Positions 1 through 12,598 of a DNA stretch of 64,000 bases are shown one piece after another. The first letter of the stretch is position 1. Each line of letters begins with the position of its first letter. Source of the DNA: Nigrospora sphaerica (taxonomy: Eukaryota > Ascomycota > Sordariomycetes > Amphisphaeriales > Apiosporaceae); assembly GCA_018287875.1 (NCBI GenBank), contig JAGVVL010000025.1, positions 1,054,001 through 1,118,000 of the forward strand. Reading direction: 5' to 3'. Both the position numbers and the translations under genes were made by a program. The notes beneath the pieces are model-generated. The model saw only the letters and a list, made by a program, of their open reading frames with translations. It ran no database searches and was not told the DNA's origin.

Positions 1-3000
1 GTAGGAGGTGAGGTGGGCAAAGCACGCAATCGAGACACATTAGCTTCCATTCACGCATGCACAATGTATGATGTCTGTACATGACCGATGTACGATGTAG
101 GCGGGTGGAAGACGGATGTGCTGCCACCTACACACTACCACTGCTTGCTAATCGGATTTACGTGGGCTGGTACCCATCCATTCATGCACGCAGGCAGAGG
201 CGGTCTCGGGAAGTGGCTGGCTCATCAGCGGGTGGTGATGGGCGCAAATGTGCAAGGCACCCTCCTCACGGCGCCCCGTTCCCTCGCACCGTACCTACAG
301 CAGAAAGTGGAGGCCCGGCCGGGTTGGGGGGGCGCGCCCGAAGATGCCAAGCGGTGCCAGTACCCATTTGCCATGGTACCTGATCTGCTGTTTTGCTGCT
401 GCTTTCATTATTTGCTTCCCATCCCGCCCATCTTTGCCTAGCAGTACTGGGACCGGGGGGCGATGAAAGGGGGTCTCGCGAGCCGGGGTTGCTGCACCGC
501 GGTGGGGACTTTTTTCCTTGCCTCCCAGCCCGCCCAGGCCCGAACGGGCAGAGGCCGTCGCCAGATGATGCGAGGCAATAGGAACCGTCGCCCAATCCAT
601 GTTCTTAACAGAACCCATCGCGGCGGACTTGCATTCCCTCCTGGGGTCAAGTCTGTCGTTAGTCCCTCGTTGGTTTTCCGGCTGTGCGCTCTCGCCCCCA
701 AGGCGCGCCTACTGTGCGCTACGCCGCCACGCCGCTATGCAGCCCATGGGATGGTCCGCCGGCACCTGCGATGCGCGCATGCGCAGCTGCTTTCCCATGC
801 CAGAGTGCCGGGCCTGCATGCTCGCCTCCAGCTCGCCTCCCGCTTGCTGGTTGTCGTTTCTGCTTGCTGATCGGACCACCCCCAGGGAGCCAGGCCAGGG
901 CCGCCACCATTGTGGGCGGTGGCTTGCCGGCTGAAGAATGTCTGCGGCCTCCCGTGCTGGGGCTGTCCCTGGCCACCTAACCAGCCCTCCCCCGGGCGCG
1001 CTGATGATGAAGAGGCCCTTCCTGGCTGACGTGGACGTGGGCGTGGGCGCGCGCGCGGGCGTGCGGACGGCCGGCCGGGCTGTTCGCGAAGATCTGATGG
1101 CTCCCTTGGCCCCGGGCTGACTCGATAGGCGCCGGCAAGAAGCCTCCTATTCCTGCCCTCCAGCTACATACTGCTAGTTGTATGTATGTATATGTGTATC
1201 CATCTCCCTCACCCCGAGTTTGCCAAGCAGCCTTGGCGAGCCCAGCAACTACCGTATCTATTCTGAACCCATCCTTTCGTCGTCGTCTGCCGAGCTAGCA
1301 GTAGCCGATAGCAGTAGCCACCGACGGCGCGAAAGAGGCTCCATCCGTCCGCCTAGGCCGCCAGATATTACGGTGTCATGCCAGCATGCGGGAACACGGA
1401 TGGGATGGAGAATGCGTAATCGCCTGCGTTTCGTTTGCCTCGGGGGGGGGATTCACTCGTTCGCTCGTTCGGTACATCGGCGGTGAACTGCGACATCAAC
1501 AATCCGTACCTGTTCCTGGGGAGGGGGCCTTCATAGGTAAAGCCGGGGCAGATCAAGTCGTTCGCGCCACTTACTGGTTGCCGTTCCGCCTGTCCCAGTT
1601 TAAGGTTGAATTGCAGAGTCGCAGTCAGGGTCGAGATGCGACACGTAATTACGCTCCAGCCAACGCCAACGTTTTTTTTATTTGATTTTTCAAATCGGAC
1701 GGCATGGATGGGCCAAGGAAGCACCCGCTTGCCACCCGTACTTGGGGCATTGGAATGGGCGGGCGGACGAATGGGTGTATGGAGGCGGAGATGGGTACCT
1801 AAACCCATACTCCGGTTGCAGTCATGGGGGGTTAAGGATACCGTCAATTCGTTAGTCGAGTCTGCCCGGCGACAGGTTTCAGCGGCTTGCGTCGACGTCC
1901 AAAGCAGCACGTACATACTATGTATATACATGCACCCCCATGCTATTTGGACGGTGTGCCCATCCTCCCCGTGGTTCCAGGTATATCCGTCACGGCAAAC
2001 CTACGTCTGCACCTCACCACGTCGATCCTCCGGGCCGCCGTCCCCTTAAGTACTACTTACTGTAGCGGTCCCTGAACCTCCTGGCGACCAACAACCGCCG
2101 TAGCCTGGTCGCGAACTGGGTCGACAGCTACGGACTGGCATAGATGGACGAGATGCCGGACCCAACAACCCACCCACTGGCGGCTGCCCCCGGTCCGCTC
2201 GCTTTCTTTTGCTTCGTCAACGGGTTGGGACCTGCGAGAGACGCAGGTGGCTGTCTTTGCCATAGCCACAGCCCCCAGTGCCGACGAGTACCAGGACAGA
2301 AGGCATCTCGGTATTGCATGGGCTCGTCTAGGACCAAAGGACCAGAAGTTGGGCTGAGACGTGAGAGCTCACGGACGGCGGGTGACTTTCGGCTTTCCAC
2401 AAAGGCTGGCTACTACTACATGTACCCCGTCGGCCCACCATCGACGGCGCTACTGGCGATAGGCGACACTGTCTGTTCCCGTCCCTGTTGCCTTTTCCAG
2501 ACATCCGCCGTCGATCCTGTATGTCGTCCGAGGCGCCATCGCTGCCGCCAGCGGTGGTAGTTGGGCGGAGAAGGTAATGAATCCCCAGACACGCCCTTCC
2601 GACTGCCCTCTGGGACTGCATCGGCATCTGCGCCTAGCGAATCCATCCTCGTTCATTGCTGTTCCGCCCATCCGGGCGCCTGGCGAACCCGTCCGCCCCC
2701 TCCCCGATGACATACTGTACGTGAGCCCGGGATGCGGCTGCAACCTGGTTCGCCGGCGCAAGCGCAACGCAGGCTCTCGGCGAATTGCAGGCCAGAGAAG
2801 CTCTCGTCCCGCTCAGGCCTACCCCGTAAATCATCTGGATAGGTGGGGTTCTTTAGTCCGAGATGCATGGATGTGGAAAATGGGCACCCACGGCGACCTC
2901 GCGCAGTATCGACGCCGTGGGCCGAGACGAGAAAGAAGAGGCCGTCTGAGACACGCCCGGTCGGTGTTCGGCAAGTGTCGGCCGTCCCATGTTCCTATGC

Positions 3001-6000
3001 GCTTTTACACATCTCTGCGGCGCGCATGCTTCACGGCTATTTCTGCCCACCTGTCCGAACTGCGGCATTCGCTCTGTGCCGGTCAGCCAACCACTGCCGC
3101 CGCCGCCGTGTCTACCAATGCTACCAATGCAGGACCAAAACCACAACCAGCAGCGGCCGTGGCGACTCGGGTCTTCGCGAGAGCGTACGTGGGCCAAGCC
3201 AGCCAAGCGAGCCCCGTAGAGCTGAGAGCGGCTCTTCAGCTGAGGCGCCTTCCCCCAACCGGCGACCGGATGACTCGCCCGCGACGACATGGCCCTATTC
3301 TGCTCGAGCAGGCACTCCCACGCACCCGAATCCCACAGCACCCACCCCATCCCGAGTAGCGGCGACTGGTGAGTTTTCGGATATGAGCTGCGCTCGCCGT
3401 CTGATTACGGCAATGGCTCTGCATCCTGACGTAGATCCAACGTCCGGATGGTTCAGCTAGCAGACTGAGCGGTTCGCTGACAACGCTTGACTCGCGGCCG
3501 TGCAAGCCTAGATAGTGTTTGTCTTGCAACTTGAGTCGATTGGATAAACCCGCCCCCCCGGGCGATACTGGCTGTACCGTAGGGCAGGCCATAACGGCAC
3601 GTCGCTCGCTTGGCCGCCCTGACGTTCGTTTCAAACAACTGCCAAACACGGATTCCATCAGCATCGGCCTGCCCGTCGAGTCTGCCAACAGCCGCTATGC
3701 CGTCACTTGATGGCCACCTCAGCCCCCAGGACCCGATAGGGCCACCGCATCCCACGTCCCCTCCTCGAGTGCCGTCACCCTGACCCACGACCACTCACGC
3801 CTGCGGCTTGGTAACAGCCTAGGTATGTACTGTATCCCCACATACGCCCGCATCGGACGGTTCTGCGTAGCATGGTTTCCTTCCTGGTCCTACTGGAGGA
3901 AGACGGCCGCTTGAAACGTTTGCCCTGGTGTCTAAGGACCGACAAATGTCGCCCTACAATGCGACGAATTGTGAGAAGCAGGACTGCGAAAAACGGGCCT
4001 CGTCCCCTCCCAGCCCTGCTGCCCCGGCCCAGCTGAGGGATCAGCCAGAAAGCCAGTGGGGCCGGGTCCCAGGACTACAACCAAGCGGGAAGTCGACCTG
4101 CCCCTCTGCCCCTGACACCATGCTGGTTTGGGTGGGCATTACTGCGGTTACTACACAGTAGGTATGCCGTACTACGTACTAAGTCCGACGCGTCGGCGGT
4201 GTCGTGTACTCGGTACGCCATGAGACCCCGGATGGCCGGTCGCTTCGAGGCGATGTACGGAGTACCGCCGGTCACAACCACGGCCGCTTTGCGTACTTGG
4301 CTACTTGCAGGATGGCTCCAGGGCACACGGGCAGCCGGCTGCCGACCTGTCCGTCCCCGCTCGGACGGCTCAGCGTCTCTGCCCTTTCTCTGGCCGGGCC
4401 TGCCAGAACGGTTGGGCCAGATGCCGAAGCGTGAGACGCGCCGGTACATGAAGGAAAATCACGTAGGAGCCACATGGCGGCACACGAGGAGCAGTACTTG
4501 CACCCAGAGGCAACCCCCCACTGCCGATGCGACCGCAGCTGCTTAACCCCTGCCCCAGCGTCAGACATCTGCAGGTCGCGATGGGGCAGCACTACTGTGT
4601 ATGGGCCACCCGGTGGACCGGCGCAACAGAAGCAGGTCGTTTCGTTCTAGAATGCTGCCGCTTCGAGGTCTGCTATGGGCCATCCAATTTGCCAATCTCG
4701 CTTCATTCATCTCGGCGACGGGGCACCTGCGCGTGCCGCGCATTGCAATCTGCCCCGGAGCCTTTCCACGATCGGCAACGACGGCGGGATCGTGTAGGAG
4801 GCCAATAGCGTTTTGCTGGGGATCTCTCGTCTTCGCCTATATTAAGCTTGCCACATGGCGACGCCTCGGTTTCTTCAGCAGAGATGCAAGCCTGTTGCCG
4901 CCACATGCCCTGGCAGCTTGGGGGCCGCGCCGCCGCCCGGCTAGACATCCCCTTCTTAGACCGTCGCGTAAGTAGTGGCCCTTTTGCCCCTGCTTGCTCT
5001 CCATCTTCTGCCTGCCTATTGAATACCCTGGGGCCGAAGCAGACCAGCGAGCCAGCCAACTTGGGAAGTCAGCCGGCCGGAAACCCCCCCTCCATCGTAG
5101 ATCATCAGCCTGGCCAGGGCCGGCCGGCCCACCGCGCGTGCGCACCTACTTGTCTCACAGCTAAGTCTAGTCCCCCCCGCCGGCCAGGCGGCCTACGACT
5201 ACCTGCCTGCATGGGTACCACACTTCGCCTATGCAGAATAGGGGGCTGCAGCGCGGGCTGCCAGAACTGCCTGACAGATCATAAGCAACTTCTGCAGCAC
5301 CAAGGTGGGGAGGGCAGGGGTTCCAGAAAGGTTCCAGAACTTGGCCACTCGGAGCGGGCGACGTGCTGCCGACTAGGCTCTGCAAGGCTGTCGATGGAAA
5401 TCATCTCCCCCGTTGCTTTTTTCCGCGCCCTATAGCCGCTGGGATCTTCCCAGCAGCGCCCGCCGGCCCAGACAAAGGGCGGAACGGTTGCTTGACTCCG
5501 GCTTGGGGACTCCGCCCCCGATCCCTCCTTGTCTCCTGCCCTCTCTGCTGTCTTGCCCGGCCGGCGGCGATGATCAAATGCCGGCCACAGCCAGGAGGGA
5601 GGGAAGACGAGGGGGAAACGATCAGGCTGTCCCCCCCCCCACCAAGTGAAGACGAAAGGGTTTGCCGGCCAGCTAAGCCGTCAAGACCCTGAGACCCTTT
5701 CTTCTCTGGAAACCAGCGCGTACAACATCTTGTGTCGTTCCACCGACCGGGCCCCTCGCCCCTCCCGTTTGGGGATCAGCAGAACCTGCTACATATACAG
5801 TACGTAGCAAGGGCGTGGTTAGACGTTGGATCGACCCGCGGTGCAGGGCAGGACACACGCTAACCCCCCCGGACGTGCACCGCCCTCGGTGTCTCGCAAA
5901 TGTGGCGATGATGGGTGACCGCCCTCCTGTCTGTCTCGCCCACCCGGGGACGCCCTCGGGAAGGGCCCCGGGGAGGAGGAGGGTGTGCATGCGGGCTGGA

Positions 6001-9000
6001 GCGCCGGCGTTCGGTTGCACACACGCGCGCGCGCACACACACGGTTGTGTTCCGCCTTAATATTCCCCGGTTGTCTGCTGCGGGTGAGGTCAGCGGAAGG
6101 GAGGCAGGAGGACTGCGGACCTTTTCCTGTGTTCCCTTGGGGGGGAGGGGAGAGGAAGGGAAAAGGCAAGGCAACCAACTGCCAGGCCCGTCGTCGACTC
6201 CTTGGCACCCCCATTTGCCCAAGGATGGTGTTTACACGCACCGCCATGGCGCCGTCCCTGCCGTCATCTGCCGCTCGAATCAATCATCCTTTCCCGATGG
6301 CCCTGAGATACCCAGAGCGCCAGAGTTTTCACGCCCGCGCCGGCCGGCACCTCTTTGTTTTCTCCATCCTACTTTTTTTTGTCGCGACACTCTGGTGTCA
6401 TTGCACGGCGGCCCGAGCAAAGAAGGGGGGGGGCACACGACCGCTAAAAGCGCAACAAAAACCTGCCGTGGCTGCGCCGGGGCTGGCCAAGGCCTGCCAG
6501 CCGGCGTCTTCCCTTTGCTTTTCAGCTGCAGATCTGCCGTCTCTTTTGCACAATGACGAGGCGGTTCGGACAGGTCGTTGCTGTGATAGGTGGCACATTC
6601 CGGCTTTACTCAGGAAAGCCCCCCAAACCCCTTCCTTCATGACGTGTGCTGGACTTTTCGGTGGGAAGGTGCGGGGGCCGTAGAGTTGTGGCTACCAGCA
6701 CATGAACAAGCAAGAACCGAGAGTGAAACCCCGTAGTACGGGTCGCCGTTGCCAGGAGGAGGACTGTCCCGTGGGTGACCCGGCCCCGGGGGTTCGTAGT
6801 TTCTCGGCGGCCATTTAGGGGGTATCGCCGGGACCGCTGTGTTCCTCTCGTAAGAAGGAACTTTGCCGTGCCGAGGGGGCTTTCTGTTTGGGAGCCTCGG
6901 TCTCATCTACCTCATAGGGCCCATGGTTGCGACCAGGTGTTTTAGGGCAGAGGGGAAACCGGCGGCGCATACTCGGGCCTTGGGTGCGAAGGGACCCAAC
7001 GGGGCTCTGTCCACATGAGGCTTCCCATCCGGCAACCCGAGCTGTTGCAATGATAATCATCCCCATTGCCGCGGAAAGGGTTATCGTGTGCCACGGTTAT
7101 CTAAGAAGCATGATACCCGGAATTCGCATTTTAACCCAAGCCCCCGTGCCTGACAACCGCCTCCAGCGGCTTCCAGCCCAACAAGTAGCATGTCGTCAAT
7201 ACCCTCTCCCCCTTTCTGATTCTACCACCCATGCTAACGCAGAACATTCGTTCCCCGATCCGCACTCGCACACGTCTACGCGACCAAGTGAGCACAGAAC
7301 CCCCCTGAAACTGGAAGACGAAAGAGAAAAGGTACCGCACAGACACAGTCCCAGAAAAGGAAAATGCAACCTTGAGCTCTTCAAGTTTTTAATAGGTGTC
7401 GATATCTGCGAGCCCGGGCCGTGGACGAGCCAAAGCCCGGGAGTCCCTCTGGCAGCATGCCCGGCCTTCGGTATCCTGGCGGGTTTCCTACGGGACGGGA
7501 GAGGGGAAACTCAAGTCCCCGTCTCGGGCTCATGGCGTCGCAGCCCACCAAGTGGCCCAAAGGAGTTGAGGCGCTCGGAAATGGGACGGCGGGGTGGACA
7601 ACCGGGAGTAAGGGCTCGCCTGTCGTGGCCCAGCCGGGTGGTGCCAATATCCGGCACCGCTCGGACGGGACCGAAGCAACGTCGCGGTCGGCTTGCGGGC
7701 TGTCCCGCATCTCGCGGGATGGGCCCGCTTCCTGGGAGCATGGTAGTGACTGTTCAGGGGTGCTACCGCTGAGCGCCAACCTGGAGAAGATTTCGGCATC
7801 CCTCTAGAGCCCGGGAAAGGGGGGGAAGGCGGGCAAGCTTGCCGACGGGCCGTCTACTGGCTTCCCCTTCCCTGCCCCCTCTAAGCGGGAGCGGGATCCC
7901 CAGGGGCACGTGGCTACGGCCGAGGCAAGTATAATCGTGACTATGTTCCTGTTATAAGATTGTCCAAAGACGGCCCGGCTACCCGGAAGCGGGTGTGTAG
8001 GCATCGTGAAGCCTCACAAGCTCAGTACCCGCCGCGCGCATCTGAAGCCCGTGTGCCAAGCGGCGCCCTGTGGAGAGTCAAGGGAAACAAACAAAATTGA
8101 CCATATGGCGGCAGAGAGGGGGGGGGGGGGCAGGAAAACACGGGTAGCGACGAAAGCGGTAAGAGAAAAGCAACGGGAAAGGGGGTGGAAGAAGGACGGG
8201 GAAACACAAACCAAATGCCCGGGCTTGAAGTCTACGAACTCGTTTCTGCCAGTGCGCCTTCCAAAACCGACGTGGGTCCCATTCCGGTCCCGTCCTGCAT
8301 GCCAGCCGAGGCATTTATGCCGAATGGGAGGGACCGAGAAAGGAGCCCGGAGCCGCTTGACGTACGAAAACCCCCGGGCGTCGGAGGGCGGGGTTGGGGG
8401 CTTTCGGTTGTCTCGGACACCAAACACGGGACGGGTTCGGCCGGTAGCACGGGGGGTTGGCTGTTGGGGCACAGGTCCTGGCGCTCAGCCCTACGCGGTC
8501 GCCCGGGCCGTATTCGCCGCGGTGCGAGATGACGACGGGGGAGGGGATAGTTGTTGGGTAAGCCGACGAGGATCTCGACGGTTGCGTAGAGGGACCACGG
8601 GCGTCGCGCCCGCTCAGGCGTAATGTGGGGGTGCGACGCGCGACGGCAGGCGCTTATCAAGTTCCCCCAGCCAATGCTTTGGGGGCTTTTCCGAGAATGG
8701 GGACGGGCCGCCACGACGACAGCCCTCACGGGTCCAGAAACGGCCATGGGCCAAGATGGCCCCGTCCGTTCTGCAGGAACAAGGAAAACGGGGCCCGGGT
8801 ACGGGCGTTCCAATGCCGTGCCAAAGCCGCCCAGCGGGACGGCGGCTGCCGAGAACATCGTGTCCAATGGATGGGCCGGCCCTCCCGCGTCCAGCCGCCC
8901 AGCCCAGGGACGCAGCCAGCCAACAGTACCTACTAGGTAACGAGAAGCCAGAGCCTGGCGATGGAGGTCGTTGAACGGAGAAGTGCTGCTTTGGGGGATG

Positions 9001-9402
9001 CGTGGCCATCCAAAGGTTCTTGAATGGCTTGACGTGTGTACCTAAGTAGGTAAAGTACCGGTGTAGAGGTTTACTACTCGTACCCTACGTCAGGGCCAAT
9101 CCACTCTCTCCCTGGGCTCGCTACCTACGTTGGTTTGACCGGGTTTCTTAGTTGCGGATCTCTGTGTTGTCGCCCAAACTTGGCAAATGTACTAATGCAC
9201 CTCACCGGCGTCCATTCCGCTTCCACTTCCCTGGCAGGCTGGTACAGAATACTCTTCGTGCCCAGCCATGTATATTATTCCTGACTGGCCCGCGCCCGGA
9301 ATTCCCAATTGAACACCCGAACCACACTCACTATACAACTAACCTACACGCTCGCTTTGTCCTCCTCGCCCTCGCTTCCAGGAGTGCTGCTTGTTCGTCA
9401 AG
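1..9402. other. gene-free GC-rich stretch
   Basis: I found no reading frame here that resembles a known family, and no convincing exon chain on either strand. The longest open frames (for example 2577-3359 and 6927-7772 on the plus strand) encode Arg/Pro/Ser-rich sequence typical of chance frames in GC-rich DNA. The stretch holds short simple repeats such as the alternating CG/CA tract near 6017-6043, G or C runs (5629-5640, 8117-8130), and GTACCTA-type repeats at 9038-9059 shortly before the next gene. A non-coding transcript or a long regulatory region is possible but not visible from sequence. Confidence 0.6.
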
Positions 9403-10340
9403 ATGACTGGAGGTTCTATTCCCATGACCCCCTTAGGGGGTAGCGGTAAGTCGCGCGCTTTGTATTTTATTTACTTGGTCCACGACGGGTTGCGACGGCA
9501 GCCAATGACGCAATCCCCACCCGGGGCGTCCTCCTTCTGCCCGTTCAGTGGTTTGCGCCGCGCATCCCGCGTTTTGTGTTTCCATACTCGTCCCCCCGAA
9601 CGCAAGCCGCATAGAGACTAAGTCATATCCTGTTTTTCCCCCCCGGGTCAGCCTTCAACCACGGCCCCAATGGCGACGCCGAGGCCGAGTACGACCGGCT
9701 GCGCGACCTGGCGCGGCAGGCGGCGCAGAAGCGCAACAGCTGCTTCGACCGGGCGCACCAGGCGTACGAGAAAGGCGACGGGGCGGCGGCCAAGGCGCTG
9801 AGCAACGAGGGCAAGGAGCACGCTGCCGAGATGGAGCGGTACAACAAGCAGGCGTCCGAGTTCATCTTCCGCGAGAACAACGCGCCCGGCCGCGTCGACG
9901 CAGACACCATCGACCTGCACGGCCAGTTCGCCGAGGAGGCCGAGGACATCCTCGAGGCCCGCATCCGCGACGCCAAGGCCCGCGGCCAGACGCACCTGCA
10001 CGTCATCGTTGGCAAGGGCAACCACAGCGCCGGCGGCGTCCAGAAGATCAAGCCCCGCGTCGAGCGCGTCTGCCGCGAGCTCGGTCTCCAGTACCAGACC
10101 GAGGAGAACGCCGGCCGCATCTACGTCAACCTCCAGGGCGGCGAGGCCCGCCCGCCGCCGCGCCACGACGACCGTCCCGACCACGGCCGTCCCGAGCACG
10201 GCCGTCCCGACCACGGCCGTCCCGAGCATGGTCGTCCCGACGGCGGCCAGCAGCACCAGCAGCCCGGCGAGGAGGACCTGGTGGAGAAGATCACCAAGCG
10301 GCTGGTCAAGAAGCTCGGCGACTGCTGCGTTATTATGTAA
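9403..10340 (+). CDS. DUF1771-Smr domain protein with C-terminal CaaX-like motif
   Basis: Two exons, 9403-9445 and 9652-10340, encode 243 aa. The 206-nt intron opens with GTAAGT and closes with TCAG. Residues about 25-92 form a DUF1771 helical segment rich in Arg, Gln and Glu. Residues about 101-176 form an Smr domain with the IDLHG motif (101-105) and GKGNHS (135-140). Smr domains bind nucleic acid and some act as endonucleases. DUF1771-Smr proteins in yeasts and animals are linked to RNA quality control, but the role of this one is not known from sequence. Residues about 185-212 are a tandem HGRP[D/E] repeat. The last four residues are CVIM, preceded by another Cys. That fits a prenylation box plus a possible palmitoylation site, so membrane attachment is inferred. 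The start follows a CAAG context, and the frame is continuous across the junction. Confidence 0.88.
10164..10242 (+). repeat. 15-nt coding tandem repeat (HGRP[D/E])
   Basis: About five units of 15 nt alternate CCCGACCACGGCCGT and CCCGAGCACGGCCGT within the Smr-protein gene. They encode a charged linker between the Smr domain and the C-terminal helix. Copy number is likely to vary between strains. Confidence 0.8.
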
Positions 10341-11220
10341 ATCTGTTTCTGTTGGATATCCCGCGCCGCCGTGCGCCCCATTTCTGCCCCAAGCTACTTT
10401 ACATGGACACTGGATATAGCCGTCACAGCTGGCCGCATCTAATTAATATAATTCACGTCCATCTCGAGTGTAACGGAAATTTCCATTGAGTGGCTCAGCC
10501 ACAGACAAATGCATGCCGTCGGCCGGGGTATGAAAGCATCCCGCACCCGCCCCGCGGGATGGCAAGAAGCCCAAAGTCTCCATGCGACAACACTTACAAC
10601 CGAACAGCCTTCCTTGGATGGGTGAGCTCGACGGAATGGAAGCCTCGCTAGCTCAAGCTTCCGCCCCAACAACTCACCAGGCCAGCCGGCCAGGTTTCCA
10701 TTTGTGCATCCATCCTGCTCCAGTCCGTTCTCATTTGAGCCCCGTCGGCTACTCCTTCATTCCTACCATGCAAGGCTCATTCGGAGGCGGAGGCGTGACG
10801 GACTCATTCGGAGGCGGACACTGGATGGCGAACTCATCCGGAGGCGGAACCTTCTTTGTAGGGGAAGGCACGGCGGACTCATTTCCAGGTGAAGGCATGT
10901 TGGGTAAGCATTTAAATTCTTTAAAAAGCCGCGTAACTGGGGGAAGGTCCCCTGCGATTGTAAGGAGGTACGTACCCGTGGCAGGGGATTATTGCTGATC
11001 CGAGCGCGACGCGCCGCTTATGTCAGCAGACTGTCCAAGGGTCGGTCTACCTCCAAACCAACCAAACTGGAGCGAGCCTCCCAAGCCGCAACGCCCACCA
11101 ACAGCCCGTCAAGGTCAGGTGTCAAGCAGCTGTCCACGCTCGAGTCCGGAACAGCAGGTGAGCCAGGCTCTGCCAGTTGACGACAGCTTCCCAACAGCCA
11201 GCGCGCCGCCTCCTCGCAAA
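10341..11220. other. intergenic region with short GGAGGCGGA repeat
   Basis: This region lies between the Smr gene and the DUF3716 gene, both on the plus strand. It should hold the 3' end of one and the promoter of the other. At about 10781-10850 the unit TCATTCGGAGGCGGA recurs three to four times with drift. A plus-strand open frame at 10582-10998 crosses it but has no recognisable domain, so I do not call it a gene. Confidence 0.5.
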
Positions 11221-12598
11221 ATGGCGTCCAGAGACGGAGGCGCCATCTTCCAGCCGCCGCGCGGCCGGCCTTCCAAGGTCACCAAACCCTCTGCGGCGCC
11301 GCGTCGCCGTCGCCCCGACACCGTCCCCAATCAAGACCCCAACCTGGACCAGGCCTTTGTCGGCGGCAGTACCGGCACCGGCGATGGCAGCGCTGACGGC
11401 GACGGCCAGCCCGACCTGGAGCCGCCGCAGCCGCCGCCGTCGCACGAGCATGACCCCTCGCCGCACCACCACGATGCACACCAGCAGCCGCACCATCCCC
11501 ATGCCGACGACGAATCCAAATACCACGATCCCTCGCAGCTCGACCACCACGCCGCTTTCGACCCCGAGGGCGCCGCCGCCGCCGCCGCCGCCGCCGCCCA
11601 GGCGCAACAGCAACAGCACCAGCAGCACCAGCAGCAGGACCCGCAGTTGGACCTGGGCGCGGCGGCCACCATACTGAGCGGCGGGCCCGGCGCCATGGGG
11701 CTCAACCCGCACGAGCACTCAGACCTGGCCCAGCACCTCGGCGAGGGCGGCGAATCGCTCGGCGGCGGCGGCGGCGGCGGAGGCGGTATGGGCCAGGCGA
11801 CCGAGGAGGTGGCGCGGCAGTCGGGCTACGACAACGTCATGATCGAGAGCGCGCTGGCCAAGCGCCTCGCGCGCGAACCCGGCATGCGCCTGGCCTCGCA
11901 GCGCCGCCCCGAGCAGACGCTCAACCTCCAGCGTCGCAGCAACGTCGAGGCCCTCTTCGCCCATATTGCCGGCGAGGTGGCCGTCGTGCCCTGCAAAAAC
12001 TGTCACAAAGGCCACGGTCCTTGGACTAGCTGCGTCATCGTCGACGGCCAAATGTGCGGTAGCTGCGCGAACTGCTGGTTCAACGCATCGGGCGCACGCT
12101 GTTCGTTTCACGGTGCGCATTCCATTTTGCCCTCTCCCCCTCTCCCCCTTCTTAGGAAAGAATGGGCCCTGTGCTGACTTGCGAACGGTGCCCGCATCAG
12201 AAACCCGGAACCCGCCGACGCACGCGCCCGTTCTGGGGGCGCCCGAGACGGGCTTCCAGCTGCACACGGTGCCGCCCATCGCCGCCGGCGGTTTCAACTA
12301 CGCGTCGGTGTCGTCGGCGCCCGTCGACCCCGTCGTCAAGTACACGGTCGACCGCGCCATGCACGACCTCCGCACCGCCGACAAGCGGACGCGCCACATG
12401 CTCATGATCGAGGTCGCCGCCAAGCAGCTGGCCTACAACATCCTGCAGTACGAGGAACACCAGGCCCAGGAGGAACACCAGCAAGCCGCCCAGCAACACG
12501 CCCAACAGCAACAGCACCCCCACGCCCCGCCTCCCGGCCAACCACCGCAGGCCGTGCCCGACGGCTCCCTGATGGACGAGGACCCCGACGCGCCGTAG
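11221..12598 (+). CDS. DUF3716 zinc-binding protein with low-complexity N-terminus
   Basis: Exon 1 is 11221-12112. Exon 2 starts at 12201 (429 aa) or at 12156 (444 aa). Both acceptors keep frame with the GTGCGC donor. The 12201 choice has a CTGAC branch site 22 nt upstream and is preferred. The first 250 residues are disordered, with His/Pro/Gln stretches, a run of Ala and a run of Gly. Exon 1 ends in a Cys-rich module: CKNC, GPWTSC, then CGSCANC and a final RCSF. This spacing matches the fungal DUF3716 family, which probably binds zinc. Family function is not established; a nuclear or chromatin role is only a guess. The C-terminal part is helical, then Gln/His/Pro-rich. The ATG at 11221 (AAAATGGCG) has a better context than an in-frame ATG at 11020. 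Confidence 0.82.

Noticed and set aside
2577..3359. 260-codon plus-strand frame
   Set aside because: No family resemblance, no splice or start context support, and similar-length frames in other phases.
6927..7772. 281-codon plus-strand frame in the gene-free left end
   Set aside because: Composition is Arg/Pro/Ser-rich without domains, overlapping equally long frames on the other strand; typical of chance frames in GC-rich DNA.
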